From Planctomycetes bacterium ADurb.Bin069 (GTDB lineage Bacteria > Planctomycetota > UBA8108 > UBA8890 > UBA8898): a DNA stretch of 52,409 bases. Every line of letters starts with the position of its first letter. The first letter of the stretch is position 1. The notes beneath the pieces were generated by a model. It worked only from the letters and a program-made list of their open reading frames with translations, searched no databases and was not told the origin of the DNA. Shown one piece after another: positions 1 to 7,644 of this stretch. The stretch lies in NCBI GenBank assembly GCA_002070955.1, contig MWEK01000032.1, positions 1-52,409 on the forward strand, written 5' to 3'. Made by a program: the position numbers and the translations under genes.

Positions 1-583
1 CGATTCTCTGGGCGTGAACCGCCACGACCACGGCATCCGCTTTCACGCCCAGCGCCTTGCAGCTCGCCGGCAGCGTGGGGATGTCCTTCACGCGGATCAT
101 GTCGCCCACGACCATCTCCCCCACTTGAATTTCGATCTTCTCGGGGATTTCGCCGGCCGGGCCTTCTACATCGATCTCTTTCATGATGTGATCGAAGGTG
201 CCCCCCACCAGGCCCTTCGGAATGCCGATCGTAATGATCGGGATGCGCATGTGAATGCGCTCCGTGAGGGAGATGCGCGCGAAGTCGGCGTGGATCACCT
301 TGTCGCCGAGCGCATCCCACTGCACTTCCCTTACCAGGCCGGTCACGCGCCGGTCCCCGATCACCAAGTGGACGATGCGCTGCCCGCTCCGGAGCCAGCG
401 CATGAACTCCTCGCGCCCGACGGAGATCGCCTCGTTGGGTTCCTTGTGACCGTAGACGTTGGCCGGGATCGTATCGCTGCTGCGCAGGTGTTTGCACGCG
501 CGGCTGCCCCGCGCCGCCCGCCCGCTGGCCGCAAGTTCCGAAACCCGTAGGCCGCCGGCCTTCTCTTCCGCCGCTGTCGCCAT
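1..583 (-). CDS. rplY: 50S ribosomal protein L25 / general stress protein Ctc (C-terminus outside window)
   Basis: The 194 visible codons give a bL25 (CTC-type) protein, which binds 5S rRNA in the large ribosomal subunit. The N-terminal L25 domain has the basic RAARGSRACKHLR stretch and a conserved IPANVYGH segment. The C-terminal beta (TL5/CTC) domain is recognisable from VEGPAGEIPEKIEIQV and the VKDIPTLPASCKALG part. The frame is still open at base 2, so the last residues lie beyond the left edge. The ATG at 583 has a strong Shine-Dalgarno sequence (AAGGAGG, 589-595 region) inside the end of glmU. It starts 5 bases after the glmU stop, so the two genes are very likely co-transcribed and perhaps translationally coupled. 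In many bacteria rplY is followed by pth, which cannot be checked here. Confidence 0.93.
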   Translation of the reverse strand, partial: MATAAEEKAGGLRVSELAASGRAARGSRACKHLRSSDTIPANVYGHKEPNEAISVGREEFMRWLRSGQRIVHLVIGDRRVTGLVREVQWDALGDKVIHADFARISLTERIHMRIPIITIGIPKGLVGGTFDHIMKEIDVEGPAGEIPEKIEIQVGEMVVGDMIRVKDIPTLPASCKALGVKADAVVVAVHAQRI

Positions 584-588
584 ACCGT

Positions 589-1953
589 TCAACCTCCTTC
601 CGGGGAGTCTTCAGCCGCCGCCGGAGGGATCGCCTTGTCCCGGCCGGGGCACCGCTTCGCATCTCCGGCGCCTGCGCGCCTCCGTTTCCGCAGGGGCCGT
701 GCCGGCACGCCCGCCACGACTCCTCCGGGCGGCACATCGCTGCCTTTCGTCACCACCGCGCCCGCCGCCGTGAGCGCGCCTGCGCCCACGGTCACCGGCG
801 CGATGAGAATCGAGCCGCTGCCCACGAAGGCCCCGGCCTCGACCGTCGTCGTGTGCTTCTCCTTGCCGTCATAGTTAGCAAATATCGTGCCGGCGCCTAT
901 ATTGACGTCCGCGCCGATGTTGCCGTCTCCGAGGTAGCTCAGGTGCTTGGCCTTCGACCCCTTCCCGAGCGTCGTCTTCTTGAGCTCGACGAAGTTGCCG
1001 ACCTCCGCTTCGTCCGCCAGCGCCGTTCCCGGGCGCAGATGCGCGAAGGGACCGACTTCGCAGCCGCACCCGATCTTGACGCCCCGCCTGATGACGCAGA
1101 AGGGCAGGATCACGGTGTCCGCGCCGATCTCGACATCCTGCTCGATGAAGGTCGTCTCGGGGCTCACGATGGTGACCCCCCGCGCCATCCACTTCGCGCA
1201 GGCCGCCTCGAACAGTCGGCGGGACGAGCGCGCAAGGTCGGCGCGGCCGGTGATCTGCTCGATTTCGCGCGGCTCCGTGAGCAGGAACGTGCCGGCCGTC
1301 CCGCCGCGCCGCACCAGCAGCGGAAAGGCGTCCGTGAGGTAATACTCCCCCTGCACGTTGTGGGGCTTCACCTCGCTCAGAATGGAGCGCAACAGGCGCG
1401 CATCGTATATATACAGCCCCACGTTGATCTCGCGCAGCGCGCGGATCTCCGCCGAGGCATCCCTTTCCTCGATCACATCGTAGGCGCGGCCGTCCCGATC
1501 CCGGATAATACGCCCGTACCCCGTGGGGTCCTCCTTCACGCAGACCATGACGGTGCCGCCGGCGCCGCTCCGCGCGTGCGCCGCCACGAAGTCGGCCACC
1601 GTCGCCGCCTCGAGGTGCGGCAGGTCCCCGTTGATGATCAGGACATCGCCGTCGAAGTCCGGGACGGCCTCGAGCGCCGTCAGGGCGGCATGCCCCGTGC
1701 CGCGCTGTTCCTCCTGAACGGCCCAGACGATATCCTCGTCCCGGAAGGCCTCCATGACCGCCTCGCGCCGGAATCCGACGACGACGACGATCTTGTCCGG
1801 TCCCAGCGCCCGCGCCACGCGCAGCGGATAGGCCAGCAAAGGCAGGCCGCACAGCTCCTGGAGGACCTTCGGAACCCGCTCGGAGCGCATCCGCACGCCC
1901 TTGCCCGCCGCCAGGAGCACGACCGCGAGGGGCCTTCTGCCGTTGCTCGCCAT
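589..1953 (-). CDS. glmU: Bifunctional UDP-N-acetylglucosamine pyrophosphorylase / glucosamine-1-phosphate N-acetyltransferase
   Basis: GlmU (454 aa, the usual family length) makes UDP-GlcNAc for peptidoglycan and LPS in two steps: acetylation of glucosamine-1-phosphate, then uridylyl transfer. The N-terminal nucleotidyltransferase half begins with LAAGKGVRMRSERVPK, the family signature for UTP binding (residues 14-29). The C-terminal half is a left-handed beta helix of hexapeptide repeats, including AKHLSYLGDGNIGADVNIG and the FANYDGKEKH segment typical of the acetyl-CoA site. I chose the ATG at 1953 because it sits just before the conserved Rossmann start; the frame is open further upstream but only through tRNA-Gln. 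The gene lies 68 bases downstream of tRNA-Gln on the same strand and 5 bases upstream of rplY, so one transcript from the promoter at 2281-2309 may cover all three. Confidence 0.96.
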   Translation of the reverse strand: MASNGRRPLAVVLLAAGKGVRMRSERVPKVLQELCGLPLLAYPLRVARALGPDKIVVVVGFRREAVMEAFRDEDIVWAVQEEQRGTGHAALTALEAVPDFDGDVLIINGDLPHLEAATVADFVAAHARSGAGGTVMVCVKEDPTGYGRIIRDRDGRAYDVIEERDASAEIRALREINVGLYIYDARLLRSILSEVKPHNVQGEYYLTDAFPLLVRRGGTAGTFLLTEPREIEQITGRADLARSSRRLFEAACAKWMARGVTIVSPETTFIEQDVEIGADTVILPFCVIRRGVKIGCGCEVGPFAHLRPGTALADEAEVGNFVELKKTTLGKGSKAKHLSYLGDGNIGADVNIGAGTIFANYDGKEKHTTTVEAGAFVGSGSILIAPVTVGAGALTAAGAVVTKGSDVPPGGVVAGVPARPLRKRRRAGAGDAKRCPGRDKAIPPAAAEDSPEGG

Positions 1954-2021
1954 CAGTCTTCCGATTCTCTTCCAGCCGGACGCCCTGTCCCCGGACGCGG
2001 CCGCCGCGCCGGGATCTGGAA

Positions 2022-2095
2022 TGGCTACCCGGCGAGGATTCGAACCTCGAAATGCAGGACCAAAACCTGCTGTGTTACCGTTACACCACCGGGTA
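2022..2095 (-). tRNA. tRNA-Gln (anticodon TTG)
   Basis: The reverse strand folds into a full cloverleaf. The acceptor arms TACCCGG/CCGGGTA are followed by discriminator G and an encoded CCA (2022-2024). The D stem is GTGT/ACAC, the anticodon stem GCAGG/CCTGC has loop TTTTGGT (anticodon TTG at 2063-2061), and the T arm is CGAGG-TTCGAAT-CCTCG. It is transcribed towards glmU, and no terminator is seen in the 68 bases between them. Confidence 0.95.
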
Positions 2096-2280
2096 CTGCG
2101 TTCCCGCCGTTCACAACGTACGTCGACGGCCGTCGGCCCTCTCGCTCGCCGGAAGCGGCCTCGCCGCGTATGCGCCGCCGCCGGGAGCCGGCCAAAGCCG
2201 CGCTTCACGCCCTGCGGTGCGCATTTCGCCTGTTTCCGGAGCCTGCTTGCGCAACGTCCCGGACGCAAGACGAAAAGGAG

Positions 2281-2309
2281 ATTATAGGACCTCTCCGGGA
2301 AACTGTCAA
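2281..2309 (-). promoter_or_regulatory. Consensus sigma-70 promoter for tRNA-Gln/glmU
   Basis: On the minus strand TTGACA (2309-2304) and TATAAT (2286-2281) are separated by 17 bases, a perfect housekeeping promoter. The predicted start near 2274 leaves about 180 bases of leader before tRNA-Gln. No gene is evident in that leader. It is divergent from the tRNA-Phe promoter 64 bases away. Confidence 0.85.
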
Positions 2310-2372
2310 AAGGTATTTCGCGGTGGGCGCGCCGCGTTTCCCTCTGGCCGCCTCCGCCGGCGCGAAGCGCCC

Positions 2373-2401
2373 TTGACGACGTTACGGCGGTTGTCTATAA
2401 T
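2373..2401 (+). promoter_or_regulatory. Sigma-70 promoter for tRNA-Phe
   Basis: TTGACG (2373-2378), a 17-base spacer and TATAAT (2396-2401) lie 37 bases upstream of the mature tRNA-Phe 5' end. The match to the housekeeping consensus is near perfect. Confidence 0.85.
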
Positions 2402-2438
2402 TCCGCGGGTCAGGAGCTCTTGCGAGAGGCTCCCGACT

Positions 2439-2514
2439 GGACGGATAGCTCAGTTGGTAGAGCACCAGACTGAAAATCTGGTTGTCCCCAGTTCAACTCT
2501 GGGTCCGTCCACCA
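2439..2514 (+). tRNA. tRNA-Phe (anticodon GAA)
   Basis: Full cloverleaf: acceptor GGACGGA/TCCGTCC, discriminator A and encoded CCA. The D arm is AGCTC...GAGC, the anticodon stem CCAGA/TCTGG has loop CTGAAAA (anticodon GAA), and the T arm is CCCAG-TTCAACT-CTGGG. The gene is flanked by its own promoter and an intrinsic terminator, so it is a single-gene transcription unit. Confidence 0.97.
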
Positions 2515-2523
2515 TGCATCTTC

Positions 2524-2548
2524 AGCGCCGCCCGTGCGGCGCTTTTTT
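2524..2548 (+). terminator. Rho-independent terminator after tRNA-Phe
   Basis: An 8-bp stem AGCGCCGC/GCGGCGCT with a CCGT loop is followed by six T residues, starting 10 bases after the tRNA CCA end. Confidence 0.88.
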
Positions 2549-2593
2549 CTATGGGCGTCCGGGCGGCGCCTCCGTCAGCGGGGACCGAGCTTT

Positions 2594-3877
2594 ATGAAGC
2601 CAAGCTCCTCCTTTTCCTCGATTGCCGCCTGCGCCGGCGGCGCCGTCCTCGCGGCGTGCGTCCTCTTCCCATGGCCTGGGTCCAGGCCGTACGTGCCCGC
2701 CGCCGCCGTAACGGAAGTCCTGCGCCGGATCGAAACCTCCTACGTGCGGAAAATCGATGAGCAGGATCTGACCGAGAGGGCCTTGGCCGCCCTCGCCGGC
2801 AGCCTGGACCGCTGGTCGACCTATATCCCCCCCAAGGAGTACCGTTCCTTCGACGAGGACACCGAGGGGCGCTTCGGGGGCATCGGCATCTTCTACGCGC
2901 CCTGCCCCGACGGCCTCCTCCTGCGCGAAGTCCTAGCCGGGAGTCCGGCATGGCGCGCCGGCATCCGCAAGGGCGAAGTGCTCACCCACGCCGGCGAGCT
3001 GAACCTCGCGGGCGTCGATGAAGAGACCGTCCGCCGCATGATCAGGGGCAAGGCCGGCACCGTGCTGCACCTAACGATCCGGAACGTCGACGGCGCCATC
3101 AGGACGATCACCGTGGTGCGCGAGATCATTCGCGACCCGAGCGTTCACCGCGTGCGCCTCTTCCGCGCCGCGCCGGCCATCGGGATGCTGCGCATCGAGC
3201 GTTTTCAACGGCGCACCGCCGAGGAGCTCGACACGGCCATGGCGGCCCTGATCGAGGCCGGTATCGAGGGCCTGGTCATCGATCTGAGAGGCAATCCCGG
3301 CGGCCTGTACGACGAGGCCGTGGCCGTGGCCGGCCGCTTCTTGTCGGACGCCGTCATCGTCAGCACTATCGGACGCGACCCGGGGAGCGCGGATGTGCGC
3401 GCAGCCCAGGGGCCCGCGCGCTATCCGTCGCTGCGTATCGCCTGTCTCGTTGACGCCCAGACCGCGAGCGCCGCCGAACTAGTCTCGGGCGCCCTCCGCG
3501 ACCATCGCAAGGCCGTGCTGGTCGGCGAGCCCACCTTCGGGAAATGTTTGGTGCAATCGGTCTATGAGCTCTTCGAGGACGGCGACACTTACGGCGCCCT
3601 GAAAATCACCACCAAGCACTATCTGACTCCGTCGGGCTCTTCCTTGGCCGAAGGCGGCCTGCCGGTGGACGTCCCGGCGGCTTTGGACGAAAAGACCCGG
3701 ACGGAACTGCGCAAGGCTTGGCAGGAGGAACTGCTTTCGCACTGGAACGAGCCCGCGGCGCTGCAGCCCGACCCCGTGAATCTCGGCGAAGACGCCGGCC
3801 TCGCGGCGGCGGTAGCGATCCTCGCCTCGCCGGCGCGGTACGAAGAGCTCCTGGCACGCCCGGAGGAGCAACGGTGA
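2594..3877 (+). CDS. S41 family C-terminal processing peptidase with PDZ domain
   Basis: A 427-residue CtpA/Prc-type serine protease, expected to act in the periplasm. A basic-hydrophobic N-terminus (residues 1-28) looks like a signal peptide or anchor. A PDZ domain follows at about 85-165, containing GIGIFY, GSPAWRAGI and the VRRMIRGKAGTV segment. The S41 catalytic core has RGNPGGLYDEAV, the serine in TASAAELVSGALRDHR and the general-base lysine in TFGKCLVQSV, where the usual GKG is GKC. I chose the ATG at 2594 because upstream codons in this frame run through the tRNA-Phe terminator. The stop overlaps tsaD by GTGA, so it heads the run tsaD-larB-nnrD-pyrK. Its substrate cannot be told from sequence. 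Confidence 0.9.
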   Translation: MKPSSSFSSIAACAGGAVLAACVLFPWPGSRPYVPAAAVTEVLRRIETSYVRKIDEQDLTERALAALAGSLDRWSTYIPPKEYRSFDEDTEGRFGGIGIFYAPCPDGLLLREVLAGSPAWRAGIRKGEVLTHAGELNLAGVDEETVRRMIRGKAGTVLHLTIRNVDGAIRTITVVREIIRDPSVHRVRLFRAAPAIGMLRIERFQRRTAEELDTAMAALIEAGIEGLVIDLRGNPGGLYDEAVAVAGRFLSDAVIVSTIGRDPGSADVRAAQGPARYPSLRIACLVDAQTASAAELVSGALRDHRKAVLVGEPTFGKCLVQSVYELFEDGDTYGALKITTKHYLTPSGSSLAEGGLPVDVPAALDEKTRTELRKAWQEELLSHWNEPAALQPDPVNLGEDAGLAAAVAILASPARYEELLARPEEQR

Positions 3878-4887
3878 TCTGCCTGGGCATCGAGACTTCC
3901 TGCGACGAGACCGCTTGCGGCGTCGTTCGCGACGGGCGCGAGGTGCTCTCCAATGTGGTCCGATCCCAGGCCGCCCTCCACGCCCCTTACGGCGGCATCG
4001 TTCCTGAGATCGCGAGCCGCGCTCATGTTGAGGACATCCTCCGCGTTCTGAGGACCGCCCTCGCCGAGGCCGGCGTAACGCCCGCCGCGATCGATGTCCT
4101 GGCGGTCACCAATCGCCCGGGGCTGATCGGCTCCTTGATCGTGGGGCTCATGGCCGCCAAGGCCCTGGCTTTCGCATGGCGCAAGCCGCTCCACGCCGTC
4201 GATCACCTCCACGCGCACATCGTCGCCGCGGCGTTGGGCACCGGACAGTTGCGCGTTCCCTCCGTGGGTCTCGTGGTCTCGGGGGGCCACACCTCGCTCC
4301 TGGCGGTCCACGACGCGCTGACCGTGCGGCCGCTCGGCGGAACCACGGACGACGCCGCGGGCGAGGCCTTCGACAAAGTCGCCCAGATCCTGGGCCTAGG
4401 CTACCCAGGCGGGCCGGCGATCGCCGCGGCCGCGCGGGACGGCAACCCGGCGGCGGTGCCCTTCGCCCGTTCCCTGCTCGGGAGCCGCTCCCTGGACTTC
4501 AGCTTCTCCGGCCTCAAAACCGCCGCGCGCTACGCCGTGCTCGGCCAACAGGGCCGGCCGCCCGCCGCGCCCGTCGCCGCGGCGGATGTGGCGGCGAGCT
4601 TCCAGATGGCCGTCGTCGATACCCTCGTCGAGAAATGCGCCCGCGCCCTGGATGCGACGGGTTGGACCTCGCTCATCGTCGGCGGCGGGGTGGCCGCGAA
4701 CCGGGTCCTTCGCGAACGCCTGGAGGCGCTTGCCGCCGCCCGCGGGATCGCGCTGGCGGTGGCGCGGCCGGAGTTCTGCACGGATAATGCAGCCATGGTG
4801 GCCGCGCTCGGCTGCATGCTGGCTGCCGCGGGGCGGCCTTGCGCGGATCTGACCGTCGATGCCGCCCCCGACTCCCGTATGCCGTGA
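3874..4887 (+). CDS. tsaD: tRNA N6-adenosine threonylcarbamoyltransferase
   Basis: TsaD (Kae1/YgjD, 337 aa) transfers threonylcarbamoyl from TC-AMP to A37 of ANN-decoding tRNAs, in complex with TsaB and TsaE. The sequence opens with the family signature LGIETSCDETACGVV and carries the metal ligands in HAVDHLHAH (His111 and His115). It also has the ASKH-fold phosphate loops LVVSGGHTSL and GGTTDDAAGEAFDK, plus LSFSG-like LDFSFSGLKTA and a C-terminal GGGVAANRVLR. The start is the GTG at 3874, overlapping the protease stop as GTGA and placing the first conserved residues at the N-terminus. tsaB and tsaE are not in this window. Confidence 0.96.
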   Translation: MICLGIETSCDETACGVVRDGREVLSNVVRSQAALHAPYGGIVPEIASRAHVEDILRVLRTALAEAGVTPAAIDVLAVTNRPGLIGSLIVGLMAAKALAFAWRKPLHAVDHLHAHIVAAALGTGQLRVPSVGLVVSGGHTSLLAVHDALTVRPLGGTTDDAAGEAFDKVAQILGLGYPGGPAIAAAARDGNPAAVPFARSLLGSRSLDFSFSGLKTAARYAVLGQQGRPPAAPVAAADVAASFQMAVVDTLVEKCARALDATGWTSLIVGGGVAANRVLRERLEALAAARGIALAVARPEFCTDNAAMVAALGCMLAAAGRPCADLTVDAAPDSRMP

Positions 4888-4900
4888 AGGAGACCGCCGC

Positions 4901-5668
4901 ATGGACAAAATGCGCCTGAAGACTCTGCTTGAGGGCGTGGCGGCCGGACGCGTCACACCCGACGAGGCCGCGGCGGCGCTCTCCTCGCTGGCTTTCGTGG
5001 CCGCCGGGGAATGGGCGCAAGTCGATCGCCATCGCGAGCTCCGGTGCGGCTTTCCCGAGGTGATCTTCTGCCAGGGCAAGTCACCGGAGCAGGTAGCGGC
5101 CATCGCGCGGCGCATTCTCGAAGCCAGCGACCGCCTGCTCGCGACACGCGCTACCCCGGAAACCTATGAAGCCGTGCGCGCCGTGGCCGCCGACGCGGTC
5201 TATCACGACACCGCTCGCACGATAACGGTGAATCGATCCGGCGCCGTATCCACGGGGCTGGTCGGCGTCATCTGCGCGGGGACGTCCGACATCCCCGTCG
5301 CCGAGGAGGCCCGCGTCACCTGCGAGATCCTCGGCAGCGCCGTTCAGACCTTCTACGATGTCGGCGTCGCCGGCCTCCACCGCCTCCTGGCCCACGTCGA
5401 GCAGTTCCGGAAGGCGCGCGCCCTCGTCGTCGTCGCGGGCATGGAGGGCGCCCTTGCCAGCGTCGTGGCCGGCGTCGCCGCGGCGCCGATAATCGCCGTG
5501 CCCACCAGCGTGGGTTACGGCGCGAACTTCGGAGGGCTCGGGGCGCTCCTTACCATGCTCAACAGTTGCGCGGCCGGCGTCGCCGTCGTCAACATCGACA
5601 ACGGCTTCGGGGCGGGGTACATCGCCGCGCTCATCAACAAGTCCGCCTGCGGCGAGGCCGGCCGATGA
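4901..5668 (+). CDS. larB: LarB-type pyridinium-3,5-bisthiocarboxylate mononucleotide pathway carboxylase
   Basis: LarB (255 aa) carboxylates and hydrolyses nicotinic acid adenine dinucleotide, the first step to the nickel-pincer nucleotide cofactor of lactate racemase-type enzymes. The AIR-carboxylase-like (PurE-fold) C-terminal half is clear: GTSDIPVAEEARVTCEILG, the AGMEGALASVVAG loop, PTSVGYGANFGG and NIDNGFGAGY. The N-terminal LarB region has ELRCGFPEVIFCQGKSPEQ. The ATG at 4901 is preceded by GAAGGAG and follows tsaD by 13 bases; the stop overlaps nnrD as ATGA. The partner genes larC and larE are not in this window, so cofactor synthesis is inferred from family membership only. Confidence 0.93.
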   Translation: MDKMRLKTLLEGVAAGRVTPDEAAAALSSLAFVAAGEWAQVDRHRELRCGFPEVIFCQGKSPEQVAAIARRILEASDRLLATRATPETYEAVRAVAADAVYHDTARTITVNRSGAVSTGLVGVICAGTSDIPVAEEARVTCEILGSAVQTFYDVGVAGLHRLLAHVEQFRKARALVVVAGMEGALASVVAGVAAAPIIAVPTSVGYGANFGGLGALLTMLNSCAAGVAVVNIDNGFGAGYIAALINKSACGEAGR

Positions 5669-6531
5669 TCGCAATCACCGCCGTTCCCGCGATTCCTCCC
5701 CGCGAACGCGACTCGCACAAAGGCACGTACGGCCACGTTTTGGTCATCGGCGGCTCGCTCGGAATGACGGGCGCCCCGGTCATGGCGTGCGAAGCGGCTC
5801 TCAGGGCGGGCGCCGGGCTCGTCACCTGCGCCTGCCCCGTCCATGTGGCCGCGATCGTCGCCGCGAAGCTCACCGAGGCCATGACCTTTCCGCTGCCGGC
5901 CGACGCCCGCGGGTGCTTCAACGCCGAGGCCCTGCGGATCATGCTGGCGGCGGCGGAACGTTTCGATGCCTTCGTCATCGGCCCCGGTCTCGATCCGCAG
6001 GCGGCGGCTCGGGATTTCGTGCGCGCCCTGGTGGACGGCGTGCGCCGCCCCTTCGTCGTCGACGCCGGCGCGCTGCGCGCCTTCGACCGGGAACGCCCCC
6101 TGCCGGCACACTGCGTGGCGACACCGCATCCGGGCGAGTTCGCCCTGCTGACCGGCGCGCCGGCCGCCGCCGTCCAGCGCGACCGCCGGGCCGCGGCTGA
6201 GCGGTTTATGCAGAGCAACGACGGCGTCCTCGTTCTCAAGGGCTCCGGCACCATCGTTTGCGCCAAGGATCGCTTCTACGTGAACACGACCGGCAACCCG
6301 GGCATGGCCACCGGCGGCGCCGGGGACGTCCTGGCCGGCGTCCTCGGCGCGCTGCTGGCGCAAGGTTGGGATCCCTTCCAGGCCGCGGTGCTCGGCGTGT
6401 GGCTCCACGGCCGCGCCGGGGACCTGGCTTGCGAGGAGCTCGGCGAGGAGAGCCTCATTGCCGGCGATATCACCCGACACCTGGCCGCCGCCATCAGGGA
6501 ACGGAAGACGAGTTCGGGAGGGCGGACGTGA
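5665..6531 (+). CDS. nnrD: ADP-dependent (S)-NAD(P)H-hydrate dehydratase (YjeF C-terminal domain)
   Basis: A 288-residue ribokinase-like enzyme that repairs hydrated NAD(P)H using ADP or ATP. Conserved features are HKGTYGHVLVIGGSLGMTG at the N-terminus, the substrate-site motif ATPHPGEFALL, VLVLKGSGTIV, and the anion hole/catalytic loop NPGMATGGAGDVLAG with the catalytic Asp. The N-terminal epimerase domain (NnrE) found in many YjeF fusions is absent, so this is a stand-alone dehydratase. It starts at the ATG overlapping the larB stop and its own stop overlaps pyrK as GTGA, so translational coupling is likely. Confidence 0.93.
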   Translation: MIAITAVPAIPPRERDSHKGTYGHVLVIGGSLGMTGAPVMACEAALRAGAGLVTCACPVHVAAIVAAKLTEAMTFPLPADARGCFNAEALRIMLAAAERFDAFVIGPGLDPQAAARDFVRALVDGVRRPFVVDAGALRAFDRERPLPAHCVATPHPGEFALLTGAPAAAVQRDRRAAAERFMQSNDGVLVLKGSGTIVCAKDRFYVNTTGNPGMATGGAGDVLAGVLGALLAQGWDPFQAAVLGVWLHGRAGDLACEELGEESLIAGDITRHLAAAIRERKTSSGGRT

Positions 6532-7313
6532 AGGAAGCGCATGCCGAGGTCTGCGGCCGGCGCGAGAGCGGCGAAGGCATCTTCGTCTTAGCGCTGCGCA
6601 CCGAGCTCGCCCGCGAGATCGCCGCCGGGCAGTTCGTCAACGTGAAAGTGGCGGAGGTCGAGCCCTTTCTCAGGCGGCCCTTCAGCGTGGCCTGGTGCGA
6701 AGGCGACGTCATGGAGCTTCTGATCCAGGAGCGCGGCCGCGGGACGAAAATCCTCGGGCAGACCGCGCCGGGCGCCGCGCTGTCGCTCCTCGGCCCGCTG
6801 GGCACGCCGTTCGATCTCGAGGCGCTTGCGAAGGCCCCCGGCGTGGATCTCCTGGCGGGCGGCGTGGGATCAGCCCCGTTGATCCTCCTGGCCGCGCAGC
6901 TTCGGGCCCGCGCGCCGACGCTCCCGGTGCGGCTCTTTCTCGGCGCCCGCACCCGCGCGCTCCTGCCGGAGCCCGACGTCGCGGCGGCCCGCGTCCCGGA
7001 GATCAAGCTCGCGACGGACGACGGCACGGCCGGCGGCCGCGGCACCGTCCTGGATCTCTACGCGGCGCACATCCGGCCGGAACGGGTTCTGTGCGCCTGC
7101 GGCCCCACCGGCATGCTCGAGGCGGTCAGGAAGCTCGCCGCGGAACGGACCCTGCGGTGTTTTCTCTCCCTGGAGGTGGAGATGGCCTGCGGGTTCGGCG
7201 TGTGTCAGGGTTGTGTCGTGCGCCTCGCGAACGGCGCCTACGCGAAGGTCTGCGAGGACGGCCCGGTCTTCGATGCCGCGGCCCTGGCGCCCCTGCGGCC
7301 CCTTACAGGATAA
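6528..7313 (+). CDS. pyrK: Dihydroorotate dehydrogenase B electron-transfer subunit, PyrK-like
   Basis: A 261-residue FAD/[2Fe-2S] flavoprotein of the PyrK family, which passes electrons from dihydroorotate dehydrogenase B to NAD in pyrimidine synthesis. The ferredoxin-reductase-like FAD site is seen in PFLRRPFSVAW and the NAD-binding region in LLAGGVGSAPLILLA. The four cluster ligands are Cys221, Cys226, Cys229 and Cys242 (CGFGVCQGC and VCEDGPVF). The GTG start at 6528 overlaps nnrD. The catalytic partner pyrD does not follow; a convergent acylphosphatase gene overlaps the 3' end by 11 bases. Related flavoprotein subunits of other oxidoreductases remain possible, but the C-terminal cluster motif favours PyrK. 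Confidence 0.87.
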   Translation: MKEAHAEVCGRRESGEGIFVLALRTELAREIAAGQFVNVKVAEVEPFLRRPFSVAWCEGDVMELLIQERGRGTKILGQTAPGAALSLLGPLGTPFDLEALAKAPGVDLLAGGVGSAPLILLAAQLRARAPTLPVRLFLGARTRALLPEPDVAAARVPEIKLATDDGTAGGRGTVLDLYAAHIRPERVLCACGPTGMLEAVRKLAAERTLRCFLSLEVEMACGFGVCQGCVVRLANGAYAKVCEDGPVFDAAALAPLRPLTG

Positions 7314-7587
7314 TGTCGAAACCGCTCTCGGCGCCCGAGGGCGCGAGTTCGCGCACCTCGACGCGGTCGACGCGGGCGTGCGGCGGCCCGCGCCGGCACC
7401 AGGCGAGCAGACGTTCGACGCTCTCGTGCGGCCCCTCGGCGAAGATCTCGACGCTACGGTCCGGCAGGTTGCGCACGCTGCCCGCAAGGCCCAAGCGGCG
7501 CGCCTCCCTCCGCGTTTCCGCGCGGAAAAAGACGCCCTGGACGAGGCCGAAGACGCGCGCATGGATTCGACGGGCGGCGGTTGCCAT
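7303..7587 (-). CDS. acyP: Acylphosphatase
   Basis: A 94-residue acylphosphatase, a small alpha/beta enzyme that hydrolyses carboxyl-phosphate bonds. It shows the two family signatures: GLVQGVFFRAETRREA, with the phosphate-binding loop and catalytic Arg, and GLAGSVRNLPDRSVEIFAEG, with the catalytic Asn. The ATG at 7587 gives the usual N-terminus. The gene is convergent with pyrK, sharing 11 bases at the 3' ends, and divergent from queG across a 57-base gap. Confidence 0.94.
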   Translation of the reverse strand: MATAARRIHARVFGLVQGVFFRAETRREARRLGLAGSVRNLPDRSVEIFAEGPHESVERLLAWCRRGPPHARVDRVEVRELAPSGAESGFDIIL

Positions 7588-7644
7588 GGGAAACTGCAGC
7601 TCACATTCTACAACCTTTCGCCCGCCGGCGTGGAGGATTCCGCC

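Noticed and set aside
853..2376. Plus-strand frame of 507 codons
   Set aside because: Antisense to glmU and tRNA-Gln; no protein-like features.
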